Positions 17,873-26,007 of a stretch of 64,000 nt of DNA are shown in pieces; within the stretch, counting starts at the first letter, position 1, and the number at the start of each line of letters is the position of its first letter. This stretch comes from Geothrix paludis. GTDB taxonomy: Bacteria; Acidobacteriota; Holophagae; Holophagales; Holophagaceae. The notes under the pieces were generated by a model. It was not told where the DNA came from. It ran no database searches and saw nothing but the letters and a program-made list of their open reading frames with translations. The position numbers were made by a program, and so were the translations under genes. Location of the stretch: contig NZ_JAKZLC010000003.1 of NCBI RefSeq assembly GCF_022808815.1, positions 124,001-188,000 of the forward strand. Reading direction: 5' to 3'.

Positions 17873-17956
17873 GAGTCGAAGCGAGGTCCGGCTCAGCCGG
17901 GCCAAGCGCGGGGGCCCGGGGGTGTCCGCGTAGCGGGGAACCCCCGGACAACATCA
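17873..17956 (-). repeat. Stop-anchored intergenic element, copy D (after bamD)
   Basis: On the minus strand it begins at the bamD stop: TGATGTTGTCCGGGGGTTCC, then CCGCTACGCGG, ACACCCCCGGGCCCCCGCGC, a CCCGGCTGAGCCGG hairpin and ACCTCGCTTCGACTC. The last box reappears near the end of copy E (GGACCTCGCTTTGACGC). Confidence 0.75.
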
Positions 17957-18886
17957 ACTATCCAGGTCTTCCTTCACGCCGTCGGTGCCCATGCTCACCA
18001 GGCGGTCCGCCGCACGCCGGGCCCACTCGGAGCCCGGGTAGCTCTCCACCAGCTTCTGGTAGTAGCTCCTGGCTTCGTCGCGGAAACCCTTGATGCGCTC
18101 GGTGGTGAAGGTGGTGAAGTCCTTCTGGTACTGCATGCCCTGCTCCCGGGTGAGCTCCTTCAGCTCCTCCTTCTGGAGCTTCTTGGCGTAGTCCTTCTCG
18201 AACTGGTTCACCTCTTCGGGAAGCAGCAGCCGCTGGCGCAGGGCCTCGCCGAGGTAGAAGTAGGCCCGCTCGCGGTCCACGTAGTCCGGATAGGTCTCCA
18301 GCAGGGCCTTCAGGCGCCGCTCGGCCCCCGGGTAGTAGTAGACGTTCACATAGAATATGCCCACGATCAGCTCGTGCTCGGCGATGCGCCGCCAGCACTG
18401 GACCACCTTGGACCTGGCTTCAGGGGCGTAGGGGCTGCCCGGGGATTCCGTCAGCAGCTGCTGGAACCCATCGAGCGCCTTGCGGGTCTCGGTCTGATCA
18501 CGCTCGGCGCTTTCGATGGACGAGAAGTGGCACAGGGCCCGGTGGTAGAGGGCGTAGTCCCGCAGCTCGTGGCGGGGGAAGTAGTTCAGGAAGCTTGTGT
18601 ACTCCACTTCCGCTTCGGGAAAGCTGGGGTTCGACTGGAAGAAGAAGCTGTCGCCCAGCATGAGCTTGGCCTTGGGGAACTCCGGAGAGCCTGGAAGGTA
18701 CTGCTCCAGCTGGCGGAGGGTCGTCCGGGCCTCGTTGAACTTGCCCTGCTTCATCTGCTTCTCCGCCTCGGCCATCAGGACGGTGGAGCTGAGGGTCGTC
18801 TGGCTGGCGGTCTTCGGCTTGCGGCAGCCCAATCCCAGCCCCGCGAGGAGGAGGCTGACGGACAGGGCGGTGAGGATGCGCTTCAT
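17954..18886 (-). CDS. bamD: Outer membrane assembly lipoprotein BamD
   Basis: The protein has 310 residues. A lipoprotein signal ends at LGLGC. The body is TPR-like: KQGKFNEARTTLRQLEQYLPGS, AEVEYTSFLNYFPRHE, ERRLKALLETYPDY and a final SYYQKLVESYPGSEWA. BamD is the essential partner of BamA in inserting beta-barrels. It is somewhat longer than E. coli BamD (245), with a charged insert near KLQKEELKELTREQG. The stop of the upstream hydrolase gene overlaps its start. Confidence 0.85.
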   Translation of the reverse strand: MKRILTALSVSLLLAGLGLGCRKPKTASQTTLSSTVLMAEAEKQMKQGKFNEARTTLRQLEQYLPGSPEFPKAKLMLGDSFFFQSNPSFPEAEVEYTSFLNYFPRHELRDYALYHRALCHFSSIESAERDQTETRKALDGFQQLLTESPGSPYAPEARSKVVQCWRRIAEHELIVGIFYVNVYYYPGAERRLKALLETYPDYVDRERAYFYLGEALRQRLLLPEEVNQFEKDYAKKLQKEELKELTREQGMQYQKDFTTFTTERIKGFRDEARSYYQKLVESYPGSEWARRAADRLVSMGTDGVKEDLDS

Positions 18887-19884
18887 GCGGACTCCGGGGA
18901 CAGCATTTCAGACATGACGGGACGGAGCGAAGGGTTCCGGGGGCGCTGGGAGGGATTCCATGCCTGGCACAGGCGGTCCAGCCAGGGCTCGGCCAGGGCC
19001 TGGGCCTCCGCGCGCCGGCGGTCGTGGAAGACCTCATGGTAGAAACCGGGCAGGCGGTGCCGCTCCAGCAGGCCCGGCTTCACGGCGGACCACAGCACCT
19101 CGGAGGCGTCTGGATCCACCACCGTGTCCTCGCCGGATTCCAGCAGGAGCATGGGGCGATCCAGTTCCTGGCCCAGGGGCAGGAGCTCGGCCCGGCCCTC
19201 GTCCAGGGCGGCGCCGAAGGCGGCGGTGGCCCAGCGGTGGCAGAGGGGATCGGTCTGGTAGCGCTGCACGAGGACGGGATCCGAGCAGACCCGGCTCTTG
19301 TCGCCATGGAGCTGGATGGGACGGTGGGGCATGAGCCAATTGAGGAGACGGGAGAGCACGACCAGGGCCTTCGAATTGGATCGCACGGCCACGCTGGGGC
19401 TCGACAGGATCAGTCCGTCCAGGGTGTCCGCGTGCCAGAGCAGGGTGAGCAGGGCGACCAGTCCCCCGAAGCTGTGGCCCAACACCACCTGGGGGCAGAC
19501 GGGCAGGGGCGGCATGGGCACGCCGTCCACCACCCGGGGCGCGGCGCCCGTGCGCTCGGCGTCGTGGCGGCGCTCCTGGCGGAGGAAGAGGGCGAAGTCG
19601 TCCACGAAGGCGCGGATGCCATGCGCATCGCCCCGGATGCCTCCGGACCGTCCGAAGCCGCTGTGGTCCATGGCGGACACGGACCAGCCCAGCCCGTGCA
19701 GCCAGCGGGCCGTGTGGCGGTAGCGCTCGCCGTGCTCGCCGTAGCCGTGGGAGATGACCACCCGGCCCTTGGGCTCCGGGTGCTCCCAGCGCGCGTAGGC
19801 GAGCGTCACGCCCCCATGGCCCGACAGGACCCCACGGGCGGTGGGCTCCAGATCGGCGGGCAGCACGGGGGTGGGATCATGCAT
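18883..19884 (-). CDS. Alpha/beta hydrolase, monoacylglycerol-lipase-like
   Basis: The protein has 333 residues. The nucleophile elbow is GHSFGG, the oxyanion HGYGEHGERY, the acid LLLESGEDTVVDPDA and the terminal His FYHEVFHD, as in Hydrolase_4/serine aminopeptidase S33 lipases. No signal peptide, so probably cytoplasmic. ATG at 19884 follows no strong ribosome site but homology begins there. Overlaps bamD by four bases. Confidence 0.85.
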   Translation of the reverse strand: MHDPTPVLPADLEPTARGVLSGHGGVTLAYARWEHPEPKGRVVISHGYGEHGERYRHTARWLHGLGWSVSAMDHSGFGRSGGIRGDAHGIRAFVDDFALFLRQERRHDAERTGAAPRVVDGVPMPPLPVCPQVVLGHSFGGLVALLTLLWHADTLDGLILSSPSVAVRSNSKALVVLSRLLNWLMPHRPIQLHGDKSRVCSDPVLVQRYQTDPLCHRWATAAFGAALDEGRAELLPLGQELDRPMLLLESGEDTVVDPDASEVLWSAVKPGLLERHRLPGFYHEVFHDRRRAEAQALAEPWLDRLCQAWNPSQRPRNPSLRPVMSEMLSPESA

Positions 19885-19969
19885 CCGATCAGAATACCGT
19901 GGGGACGGCCGATCCCCGATTGGCATAAACTTGAAGGTTCCCCGGAAGGCCGGGCTGGAGACGCGGACG

Positions 19970-21076
19970 ATGGATTTCGAGACCCTGGTGCGGGCCAAGA
20001 ACGAACTGGAGCCCCGGGTCCGGCAGCTGGTCGCCCACCTGGATCCCGAGCGCAAGGCCCTGGAACTGGAACAGATCGAGGAGCGGACCACCGCCCCGGG
20101 GTTCTGGGACGATCCCGAGGCCGCCAAGCCCCTGCTCCAGAAGCGGGGCTCCATCAGCGACGACATCGCCCTGGCCAAGCGTCTGTCCGGTGGGCTGGAG
20201 GACCTGGAGACGGGCTTGGAGCTGGCCCGCGAGGACGCCGAGATGCTGGTCGAGGCCGGGGCCGTGGAGACGGGGCTCCGCAAGGCGGTGGAGGATGCCG
20301 AGCTGCGGATGATGCTCAGCGGCGACCTGGACAACAACCACGCCATCGTCGCCATCGCGCCCGGCGCCGGCGGCACCGAGAGCCAGGACTGGGCGGCCAT
20401 GCTGCTGCGCATGTACCTGCGCTTCTGCGAGGCCAAGGGCTGGGCCACGGAGATGATCGACTACCAGGACGGGGAGGAGGCCGGCATCAAGGGCGCCACC
20501 TTCATCGTCGACGCCCCCTTCTCCTACGGCTACCTGCGGGCCGAGGCGGGCGTCCACCGGCTCGTGCGCATCAGCCCCTTCGATGCCGCCAAGCGGCGGC
20601 ACACCAGCTTCGCGGCCGTCTACGTGAGCCCTGAGCTGGACGACACCATCAACGTCGAGATCCCCGAGAAGGACCTCAAGATCGATGTCTTCCGCGCCAG
20701 CGGCGCCGGCGGCCAGCACGTGAACCGCACCGAATCGGCCGTGCGCTTCACCCACCTGCCCACGGGCATCGTGGTGAGCTGCCAGAACGAGCGCAGCCAG
20801 ATCAAGAACCGCGCGACGGCCATGAAGGTGCTCCAGGCCCGGCTCTACGAGCTGGAGCAGCGCAAGTTCCAGGAGAAGGTGGCCGCCGCCAGCGGCGACA
20901 AGGCCGACGTGGCCTGGGGGAGCCAGATCCGCAGCTACGTCCTCCAGCCCTACCAGATGGTGAAGGACCACCGCACCGGCGAGGAGACCAGCCAGACCCA
21001 GAAGGTGCTGGACGGCGACATCGACGCCTTCATCCGCGCCCAGCTCCTGGCCAAGTCGCTCAAGACCGAAGGCTGA
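19970..21076 (+). CDS. prfB: Peptide chain release factor 2
   Basis: The protein has 368 residues in one continuous frame. It has the GGQ loop (GAGGQHVNRTESAVR) that triggers hydrolysis and the SPF anticodon tripeptide of RF2 (RISPFDAAKRR). Many prfB genes carry an in-frame UGA with a +1 shift site after about 25 codons; here the equivalent region (VAHLDPERKALE) has none, so RF2 is not autoregulated in that way. The start is ATG at 19970. Confidence 0.96.
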   Translation: MDFETLVRAKNELEPRVRQLVAHLDPERKALELEQIEERTTAPGFWDDPEAAKPLLQKRGSISDDIALAKRLSGGLEDLETGLELAREDAEMLVEAGAVETGLRKAVEDAELRMMLSGDLDNNHAIVAIAPGAGGTESQDWAAMLLRMYLRFCEAKGWATEMIDYQDGEEAGIKGATFIVDAPFSYGYLRAEAGVHRLVRISPFDAAKRRHTSFAAVYVSPELDDTINVEIPEKDLKIDVFRASGAGGQHVNRTESAVRFTHLPTGIVVSCQNERSQIKNRATAMKVLQARLYELEQRKFQEKVAAASGDKADVAWGSQIRSYVLQPYQMVKDHRTGEETSQTQKVLDGDIDAFIRAQLLAKSLKTEG

Positions 21077-21105
21077 CAGCCGTTAGCTGACAGCTGATAG
21101 CCGGC
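21074..21105. repeat. Short AGCTGACAGCTGATAGC repeat between convergent genes
   Basis: It consists of near-repeats of AGCTGACAGC and fills the gap between prfB and the membrane-protein gene. A related sequence in inverse orientation lies at 30888-30912 just upstream of pth, sharing GACAGCTGATAGC. Confidence 0.5.
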
Positions 21106-21107
21106 GA

Positions 21108-21608
21108 CTACTCGCCCTTGGCGATCTTCTCCTGCTCGTCCTTCGGCAGGCGGAAGACCCAGCGGCCGGTGATGCGATCCCAGAGGTCGAAGCAGCAGAG
21201 CCAGTTGAGCAGGCCGGCGACCATCACGTAGGTGGCCCCGTACTCCTGCGTGAGCGTGCGCACGGGCTCGGTGCCGGCGCCGCCGAAGGCCCAGGCGAAG
21301 AAGCCGTACACCGGTCCGATGCCCGCGGTGGCGAAGGCGCCCAGGGTGGGCAGCCAGGCCCCGGCCTGGGGCACGAAGACGCCGCCCTTCACGCCCGCCA
21401 CCGCGCCGTGCTGCATCTGCAGGGCGCCCAGGAGGCAGAAGAGGATCCAGACGCCGAAGAACGCCTTGGCCCGGCCCTTCTCGCCGATCATCCAGTAGCC
21501 CGCTCCCGGCACCAGCCACTGGAACAGCAGCAGCTTCCACGCGGCCTGGACGGCCTTCTGGCGGCGGAGGGGCATGGGGAGCCGTGGAACAGACTTGTCG
21601 TCGGTCAT
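21108..21608 (-). CDS. Predicted inner-membrane protein, unknown function
   Basis: The protein has 166 residues with three or four hydrophobic helices (LLLFQWLVPGAGYWMIG, KAFFGVWILFCLLGALQM, IGPVYGFFAWAFGG, VMVAGLLNWLCCFDLWD) and a short basic N-terminus. The pattern PGAGYWMIGEKGRAKAFFG resembles a group of small acidobacterial membrane proteins (DUF6677-like), but that is recall, not proof. No operon partner: it converges on prfB. Confidence 0.55.
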   Translation of the reverse strand: MTDDKSVPRLPMPLRRQKAVQAAWKLLLFQWLVPGAGYWMIGEKGRAKAFFGVWILFCLLGALQMQHGAVAGVKGGVFVPQAGAWLPTLGAFATAGIGPVYGFFAWAFGGAGTEPVRTLTQEYGATYVMVAGLLNWLCCFDLWDRITGRWVFRLPKDEQEKIAKGE

Positions 21609-21676
21609 GCCCCTAGGTTACCCCAGAACGGACGGGCCTCCGCCGGCCTCGCCTTTCCTCGTCCTTCCGCCCTACG

Positions 21677-23290
21677 ATGGTCCCTACCATGCCGCGGATG
21701 CGCCCGTTCCTCCAGCTCCGGACCCGGATCACCATCCTGGTCTCGCTGATCCTGGCCTTGGCCCTGACCGTCACGGGGGCCATGGTGGACTGGCGCATGG
21801 CCCGCCAGACCCGGGACGCCCTGGGGCAGAAGGTGGTCCTGCTGTCGCGGATCACCGCCGAGGCGGAGGTGGTGCGGGACGCCCTGGCGGGAAGCCGCCC
21901 CCAGGCGGACGTCCAGGACCTTGCGGAGCGGATGCGGATCGAATCCGGCGTGGACTACGTCGTGGTCATGGACATGAACGGGATGCGGCTCTCGCACCCC
22001 AATGCGTCCCTCCTCGGCGCCCGGTTCGCCGGCGGCGACGATGCGGAGGCGTACCAGGGGCGGTCCTACCTTTCCATCGCCAAGGGCACCCTCGGCCTTT
22101 CGCTGCGCGCCTTCACGCCCGTGTGGAAAGGCGACCGGCAGGTGGGGGCGGTGGCGGTGGGCATCCTCCAGTCGGGGGTGGACCGCACGATCGTGAGCGT
22201 GCGCAAGCGCATCGTCATCGGGGGCGTCATCGGGTTCGCCGCGGGGATCCTGGGGGCCATGTACCTGGGCGGCCGCATCAAGAAGATCCTGCTGGGTATG
22301 GAGCCGCAGGAGATCGCCACCATGCTCCAGCAGCGCAACGCCATGCTGCATTCGGTGCGGGAGGGCATCATCGGCGTGAACCGGGAGATGGTGGTCACCA
22401 TCGTCAACGAGGAGGCCCTGCGCCTGTTCGCGCTGGCGGGAAGCCACGGCGAGCTGGTGGGCCATCCGGTGGAGGAGGTCCTCCCCAGCTCCAGGCTGGG
22501 CACCGTGATGGAGACCGGCCAGGCGGAGTACGACCAGGAGGGCGACATCCTGGGTCTGCCGATCCTGACGAACCGCGTTCCTGTCATGGTGGGCGGCCGC
22601 ATCACCGGGGCCCTGGCCACCTTCCGCGACATCACGGAGATGAACCGGCTGGCGGAGCAGCTGACGGGCGTCCGCCTGTACGCCAATGCCCTGCGGGCCC
22701 AGGCCCACGAGTTCATGAACAAGCTCCACGTGATCCTGGGGCTGGTCCGGCTGGAGGAGTACGAGCGCCTCAAGACCTACATCGCCGGCGTGGCGGGCCG
22801 GCTGGACGACGAGGTGGGCTTCGTGGTCCAGCGGATCAAGGATCCCGTCATCGCGGGCTTCCTGCTGGCCCGGTTCGCCTCAGCGCGGGAGCAGAACATC
22901 CATATGGAGCTGGACCAGGACGCCTCGCTGCCCCCCTGTCCCGATGACGCGGCCTCCCACGATCTCGTCACCGTGCTCGGCAACCTGCTGGAGAACGCGG
23001 TCGAGGCCATCGGCGACGGCGCGCGCCGCGAGATCCAGGTCTCGCTCCGGCCCGAGGGCACCCTGCTGCACCTGTCCGTCGCGGACAGCGGTCCGGGGAT
23101 GCCCGAGGACATCCTGGCCGAGGCCTTCAACCTGGGGTTCTCCACCAAGGGGGAGAACCGCGGTTTCGGCCTCTGGCAGGCCGCCCGGGCCATCGAGACC
23201 CGGGGCGGGCGCCTGGTCGCGCAGAACCGCGAAGAAGGCGGCGCCCTCTTCACGGCCACGTTTACCCTGTTCCTCCGGGAGGAACCATGA
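21677..23290 (+). CDS. Sensor histidine kinase of the CitA/DcuS type
   Basis: The protein has 537 residues. Order: membrane helix (about 15-37), a periplasmic sCache-like sensor with VDYVVVMDMNGMRLSHPN, a second membrane helix (about 175-195), a PAS domain (about 215-320) and the kinase. The phospho-acceptor box is RAQAHEFMNKLHVILGL with His344; N, G1 and G2 boxes follow (LGNLLENAVEA, DSGPGM, RGFGLW). This order is that of C4-dicarboxylate/citrate sensors. It overlaps the regulator gene by four bases and lies next to a dctA-type carrier, which it probably controls. The start could be 21677 or a Met four codons later. Confidence 0.88.
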   Translation: MVPTMPRMRPFLQLRTRITILVSLILALALTVTGAMVDWRMARQTRDALGQKVVLLSRITAEAEVVRDALAGSRPQADVQDLAERMRIESGVDYVVVMDMNGMRLSHPNASLLGARFAGGDDAEAYQGRSYLSIAKGTLGLSLRAFTPVWKGDRQVGAVAVGILQSGVDRTIVSVRKRIVIGGVIGFAAGILGAMYLGGRIKKILLGMEPQEIATMLQQRNAMLHSVREGIIGVNREMVVTIVNEEALRLFALAGSHGELVGHPVEEVLPSSRLGTVMETGQAEYDQEGDILGLPILTNRVPVMVGGRITGALATFRDITEMNRLAEQLTGVRLYANALRAQAHEFMNKLHVILGLVRLEEYERLKTYIAGVAGRLDDEVGFVVQRIKDPVIAGFLLARFASAREQNIHMELDQDASLPPCPDDAASHDLVTVLGNLLENAVEAIGDGARREIQVSLRPEGTLLHLSVADSGPGMPEDILAEAFNLGFSTKGENRGFGLWQAARAIETRGGRLVAQNREEGGALFTATFTLFLREEP

Positions 23291-24003
23291 TCCGGGTGCT
23301 GCTGGTCGAAGACGACCCCATGGTGGCCGAGCTCAACCGCATGTTCTTGAGCCGAGTGCCGGGTTTCGAGGCCGTGGCCTCCGCCGGCAGCGCCGCCGAG
23401 GCCCTGGACCTGCTGCGGCGCCACACCGTGGACCTGCTACTCATGGACATCTTCATGCCCGGGCAGAGCGGCATCGAGCTCATGGGGGAAATTCGCCGCC
23501 AGGCCCTGGATGTGGACGTCATCTTCGTGACGGCCGCGAGGGATGCGGCGACCATTGATCGGGCCCTGAAGCTGGGCGCGGTGGACTACCTCATCAAGCC
23601 CTTCGAGTTCGAGCGGCTCAAGCAGGCCCTGGATCGCTACGGCGAGACCCGCCGCCTGATCCGGGGCGGGCAGGTCCTCGACCAGACCGAGCTCGACAAG
23701 CGCCTGGCCGGGCGGGCCGCGGAAGGCCGGAAGGCGGAGGGGCTCCCCAAGGGCCTGGACCGGAACACCCTGGAGAAGGTGGTGAAGGCGGTCGCGGCTT
23801 GGCAAGGGCCGTCCCCATGGTTCACCGCCGAGGAGATCGGCCACCAAGTGGGCATCTCCAGGGTCTCCGTCCGGAAGTACTTCGAGTTCCTCGGCGCGCT
23901 GAAGGTGCTCCGGATGGAGCCCGGTTACGGCACCGGGGGGCGGCCAGTCCACCGCTTCCAGTTCCAGAAAGGGTACTTGCGCGAGGTCCAGAAATACCTG
24001 TGA
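23287..24003 (+). CDS. Response regulator of the CitB/DcuR family
   Basis: The protein has 238 residues. The receiver has D9, D10, phospho-acceptor D54 (LLMDIFMPG) and Lys in LIKPFEF. After a linker comes a helix-turn-helix (FTAEEIGHQVGISRVSVRKYFEFL), the CitB-type output. It presumably activates the dicarboxylate carrier downstream. The stop codon TGA opens copy E of the intergenic element. Confidence 0.9.
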   Translation: MIRVLLVEDDPMVAELNRMFLSRVPGFEAVASAGSAAEALDLLRRHTVDLLLMDIFMPGQSGIELMGEIRRQALDVDVIFVTAARDAATIDRALKLGAVDYLIKPFEFERLKQALDRYGETRRLIRGGQVLDQTELDKRLAGRAAEGRKAEGLPKGLDRNTLEKVVKAVAAWQGPSPWFTAEEIGHQVGISRVSVRKYFEFLGALKVLRMEPGYGTGGRPVHRFQFQKGYLREVQKYL

Positions 24004-24200
24004 TTCTCCGGGGGTCCTCCTGGCCACGCAGGCGTGGCCAGGATCTAAGGTCGCGCTGCGCGCCTCCACCTGACGCCACGCGGGGCGTGGCTCCCACTCG
24101 CCCTTTGGGCTCGCGGAGGTGGAGCCTCCCCCCGGACCCCCGCGCTCGACCCGGCGGAGCCGGACCTCGCTTTGACGCTTCGGGTTGAGTTGTTGGTCAT
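24001..24200 (+). repeat. Stop-anchored intergenic element, copy E, the longest
   Basis: It begins TGATTCTCCGGGGGTCC at the response-regulator stop, then a GGCCACGC/GCGTGGCC hairpin, the GGATCTAAGGTCGCGCTGCG box, an extra module (GCCACGC/GCGTGGC and CTCCCACTCGCCC), then CCCCCGGACCCCCGCGC, CCCGGCGGAGCCGG, ACCTCGCTTTGACGC. The extra module recurs in the DNA inserted in the sodB remnant (56115-56150), in inverse orientation. It is on the plus strand, so element orientation follows gene orientation. Confidence 0.75.
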
Positions 24201-24446
24201 CCGGGGGGGATCCGCTTTCAAAAGTTCCAAATCGGGGAATCAACTTCCAGAACGGTGCGTTCCGGGAAGGCTGACCGAGAATCAGGAAACCTACCCGCAG
24301 GTCGTGTGAGCAGTGCATCTGTTCGGCACCCGGGACCCCTCCCGGGTTTCCGCTCAGACCTCCGGCATCTTTCCCACCACGTTTCCTTCCGGCCCCCTCG
24401 GGGCCGCCTGTCCCCCATGTCTGGATCTTCTGAAAGGACCATCCGC
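24004..24446. other. 443-base gap upstream of dctA
   Basis: The first 200 bases are element E. The rest (24201-24446) holds no credible gene. It contains GC-rich local dyads (ACCCGGGACCCCTCCCGGGT near 24330; GGCCCCCTCGGGGCC near 24391) and the dctA ribosome site GAAAGGA at about 24432. The dctA promoter should be here; no clear -35/-10 or sigma-54 site was found. Confidence 0.6.
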
Positions 24447-25757
24447 ATGTTCAAGCGTGCCGCATCAAAACTGTACAACTGGGTCGCCGTCATGATCGTC
24501 CTCGGGGCGATGCTGGGGCACTTCTACCCCGCCGTCGCCGTGAAGATGCAGCCCCTGGCCGACGGGTTCATCAACCTGATCAAGATGCTCATCCCGCCGG
24601 TGATCATGTGCAGCGTGGTGCTGGGCATCGCCGGCTCCGGCAGCATCAAGAAGGCCGGCCGCGTGGGCGGGAAGGCCATCCTCTACTTCGAGATCGTCAG
24701 CACCCTGGCGCTGGTGATCGGCCTCGTCATGGCCAACGTGTTCGGGCCCGGCCGCGGCTTCCACGCCGACCCCTCGAAGCTCGATCCCAAGCTCGTGGCC
24801 AACTACGTCACCCAGGCGCAGCACCTCACCGTGACGGACCACCTGCTGAAGATGATCCCCAAGACGCTGTTCAGCGCCTTCACGGAGGGCGACATCCTCC
24901 AGGTGCTGCTGATCTCGGTGCTCATGGGCTTCTCCCTCGCCGCCCTGCCCGACAAGGTCAAGGATCCCGTCGTCTCCATGCTGGACAACCTCAGCAAGAT
25001 GTTCTTCGGCGTCATGAAGCAGATCCTCTATCTCGCCCCCCTGGGCGCCGGCGCCGCCATCGCCTACACCATCGGGAAGTTCGGCCTCAAGTCGCTGATC
25101 CCCATGGCCCAGCTGATCTTCCTCTTCTACGCCACCTGCGCCGTCTTCATCTTCGTGGTGCTGGGCATCATCGCGCGGCTGGCGGGCTTCAACATCTTCA
25201 AGGTGGTGGGCTACATCAAGAGCGAGCTGCTGCTGGTCATGGCCACCAGCTCCTCCGAATCCGCCCTCATCCCCCTTATGGAGAAGATGGAGAAGCTGGG
25301 CCTCTCCAAGTCCATCGTGGGCCTGGTGATCCCCACGGGCTACTCGTTCAACCTGGACGGCACGAACATCTACATGACTCTGGCCTCGCTCTTCATCGCG
25401 CAGGCCCTGGGCATCGAGCTCACCCTCGGCCAGCAGCTGGGCATCCTCGTGGTGGCCATGATCACCAGCAAGGGCGCCGCCGGCGTCACGGGCTCGGGCT
25501 TCATCACCCTGGCCGCCACCCTGGCTGTGGTGCCCACCATTCCCGTGGCCGGCATGGCGCTGATCCTCGGCATCGACAAGTTCATGTCCGAGGCCCGCGC
25601 CATCACCAACCACATCGGCAACTGCATCGCCGCCGTCGTGATGGCCAGCTGGGAGAAGGAGCTGGACTGGGACACCTTCCACGCCACCCTGGGCGGCAAG
25701 GCCGAAGCGGCCGCGCCCGTGGTCGAGGTGCCCGTCCTGGCCAACGAGATGGAATAG
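24447..25757 (+). CDS. dctA: C4-dicarboxylate:cation symporter, DctA/GltP family
   Basis: The protein has 436 residues with about eight membrane helices and two re-entrant loops. The signature ATSSSESALIPLMEKME (serine-rich loop), the GYSFNLDGTNIYMT stretch and SKGAAGVTGSGF are typical of the DAACS family, and the opening LGHFYPAVAVKMQPLADGFINLIKM matches DctA. It probably imports succinate, fumarate or malate (possibly glutamate) with H+ or Na+. It follows a DcuS/DcuR-type system. ATG at 24447 is selected by GAAAGGA and by alignment to DctA. Confidence 0.9.
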   Translation: MFKRAASKLYNWVAVMIVLGAMLGHFYPAVAVKMQPLADGFINLIKMLIPPVIMCSVVLGIAGSGSIKKAGRVGGKAILYFEIVSTLALVIGLVMANVFGPGRGFHADPSKLDPKLVANYVTQAQHLTVTDHLLKMIPKTLFSAFTEGDILQVLLISVLMGFSLAALPDKVKDPVVSMLDNLSKMFFGVMKQILYLAPLGAGAAIAYTIGKFGLKSLIPMAQLIFLFYATCAVFIFVVLGIIARLAGFNIFKVVGYIKSELLLVMATSSSESALIPLMEKMEKLGLSKSIVGLVIPTGYSFNLDGTNIYMTLASLFIAQALGIELTLGQQLGILVVAMITSKGAAGVTGSGFITLAATLAVVPTIPVAGMALILGIDKFMSEARAITNHIGNCIAAVVMASWEKELDWDTFHATLGGKAEAAAPVVEVPVLANEME

Positions 25758-25776
25758 GGCCGTCGGGCTGCATCAG

Positions 25777-25804
25777 AAAGCGGGGGCTCCGGCCCCCGCT
25801 TTTT
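25777..25804 (+). terminator. Terminator after dctA
   Basis: Eleven-base arms (AAAGCGGGGGC and GCCCCCGCTTT) with a four-base loop and a T-run. Confidence 0.85.
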
Positions 25805-26007
25805 GTCGGGCCGCCGCAAAAATCTTCGCGGCCGTGGCTTCGATGGACCCCTTTCTGAGTGAAGAGATCACAGCCTTTAAGTGAGGCGCACCTCCGCAGG
25901 GATGGGCTGATGGTAGAACAAATGGTGTATATACATTGACTTGCGTGAATTCGGAGGCGGCACCACCCTTCAGGTCCAGCGTTTCCCCGCTCCCTGAGGA
26001 GGTGTGC

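Noticed and set aside
19881-19969. Frameshift site in the prfB leader
   Set aside because: No in-frame UGA or CTTTGA-type site occurs after the ATG; the frame is continuous.
24201-24446. A tRNA or riboswitch ahead of dctA
   Set aside because: Only local GC dyads are seen; no cloverleaf, T-loop or known aptamer core was found.
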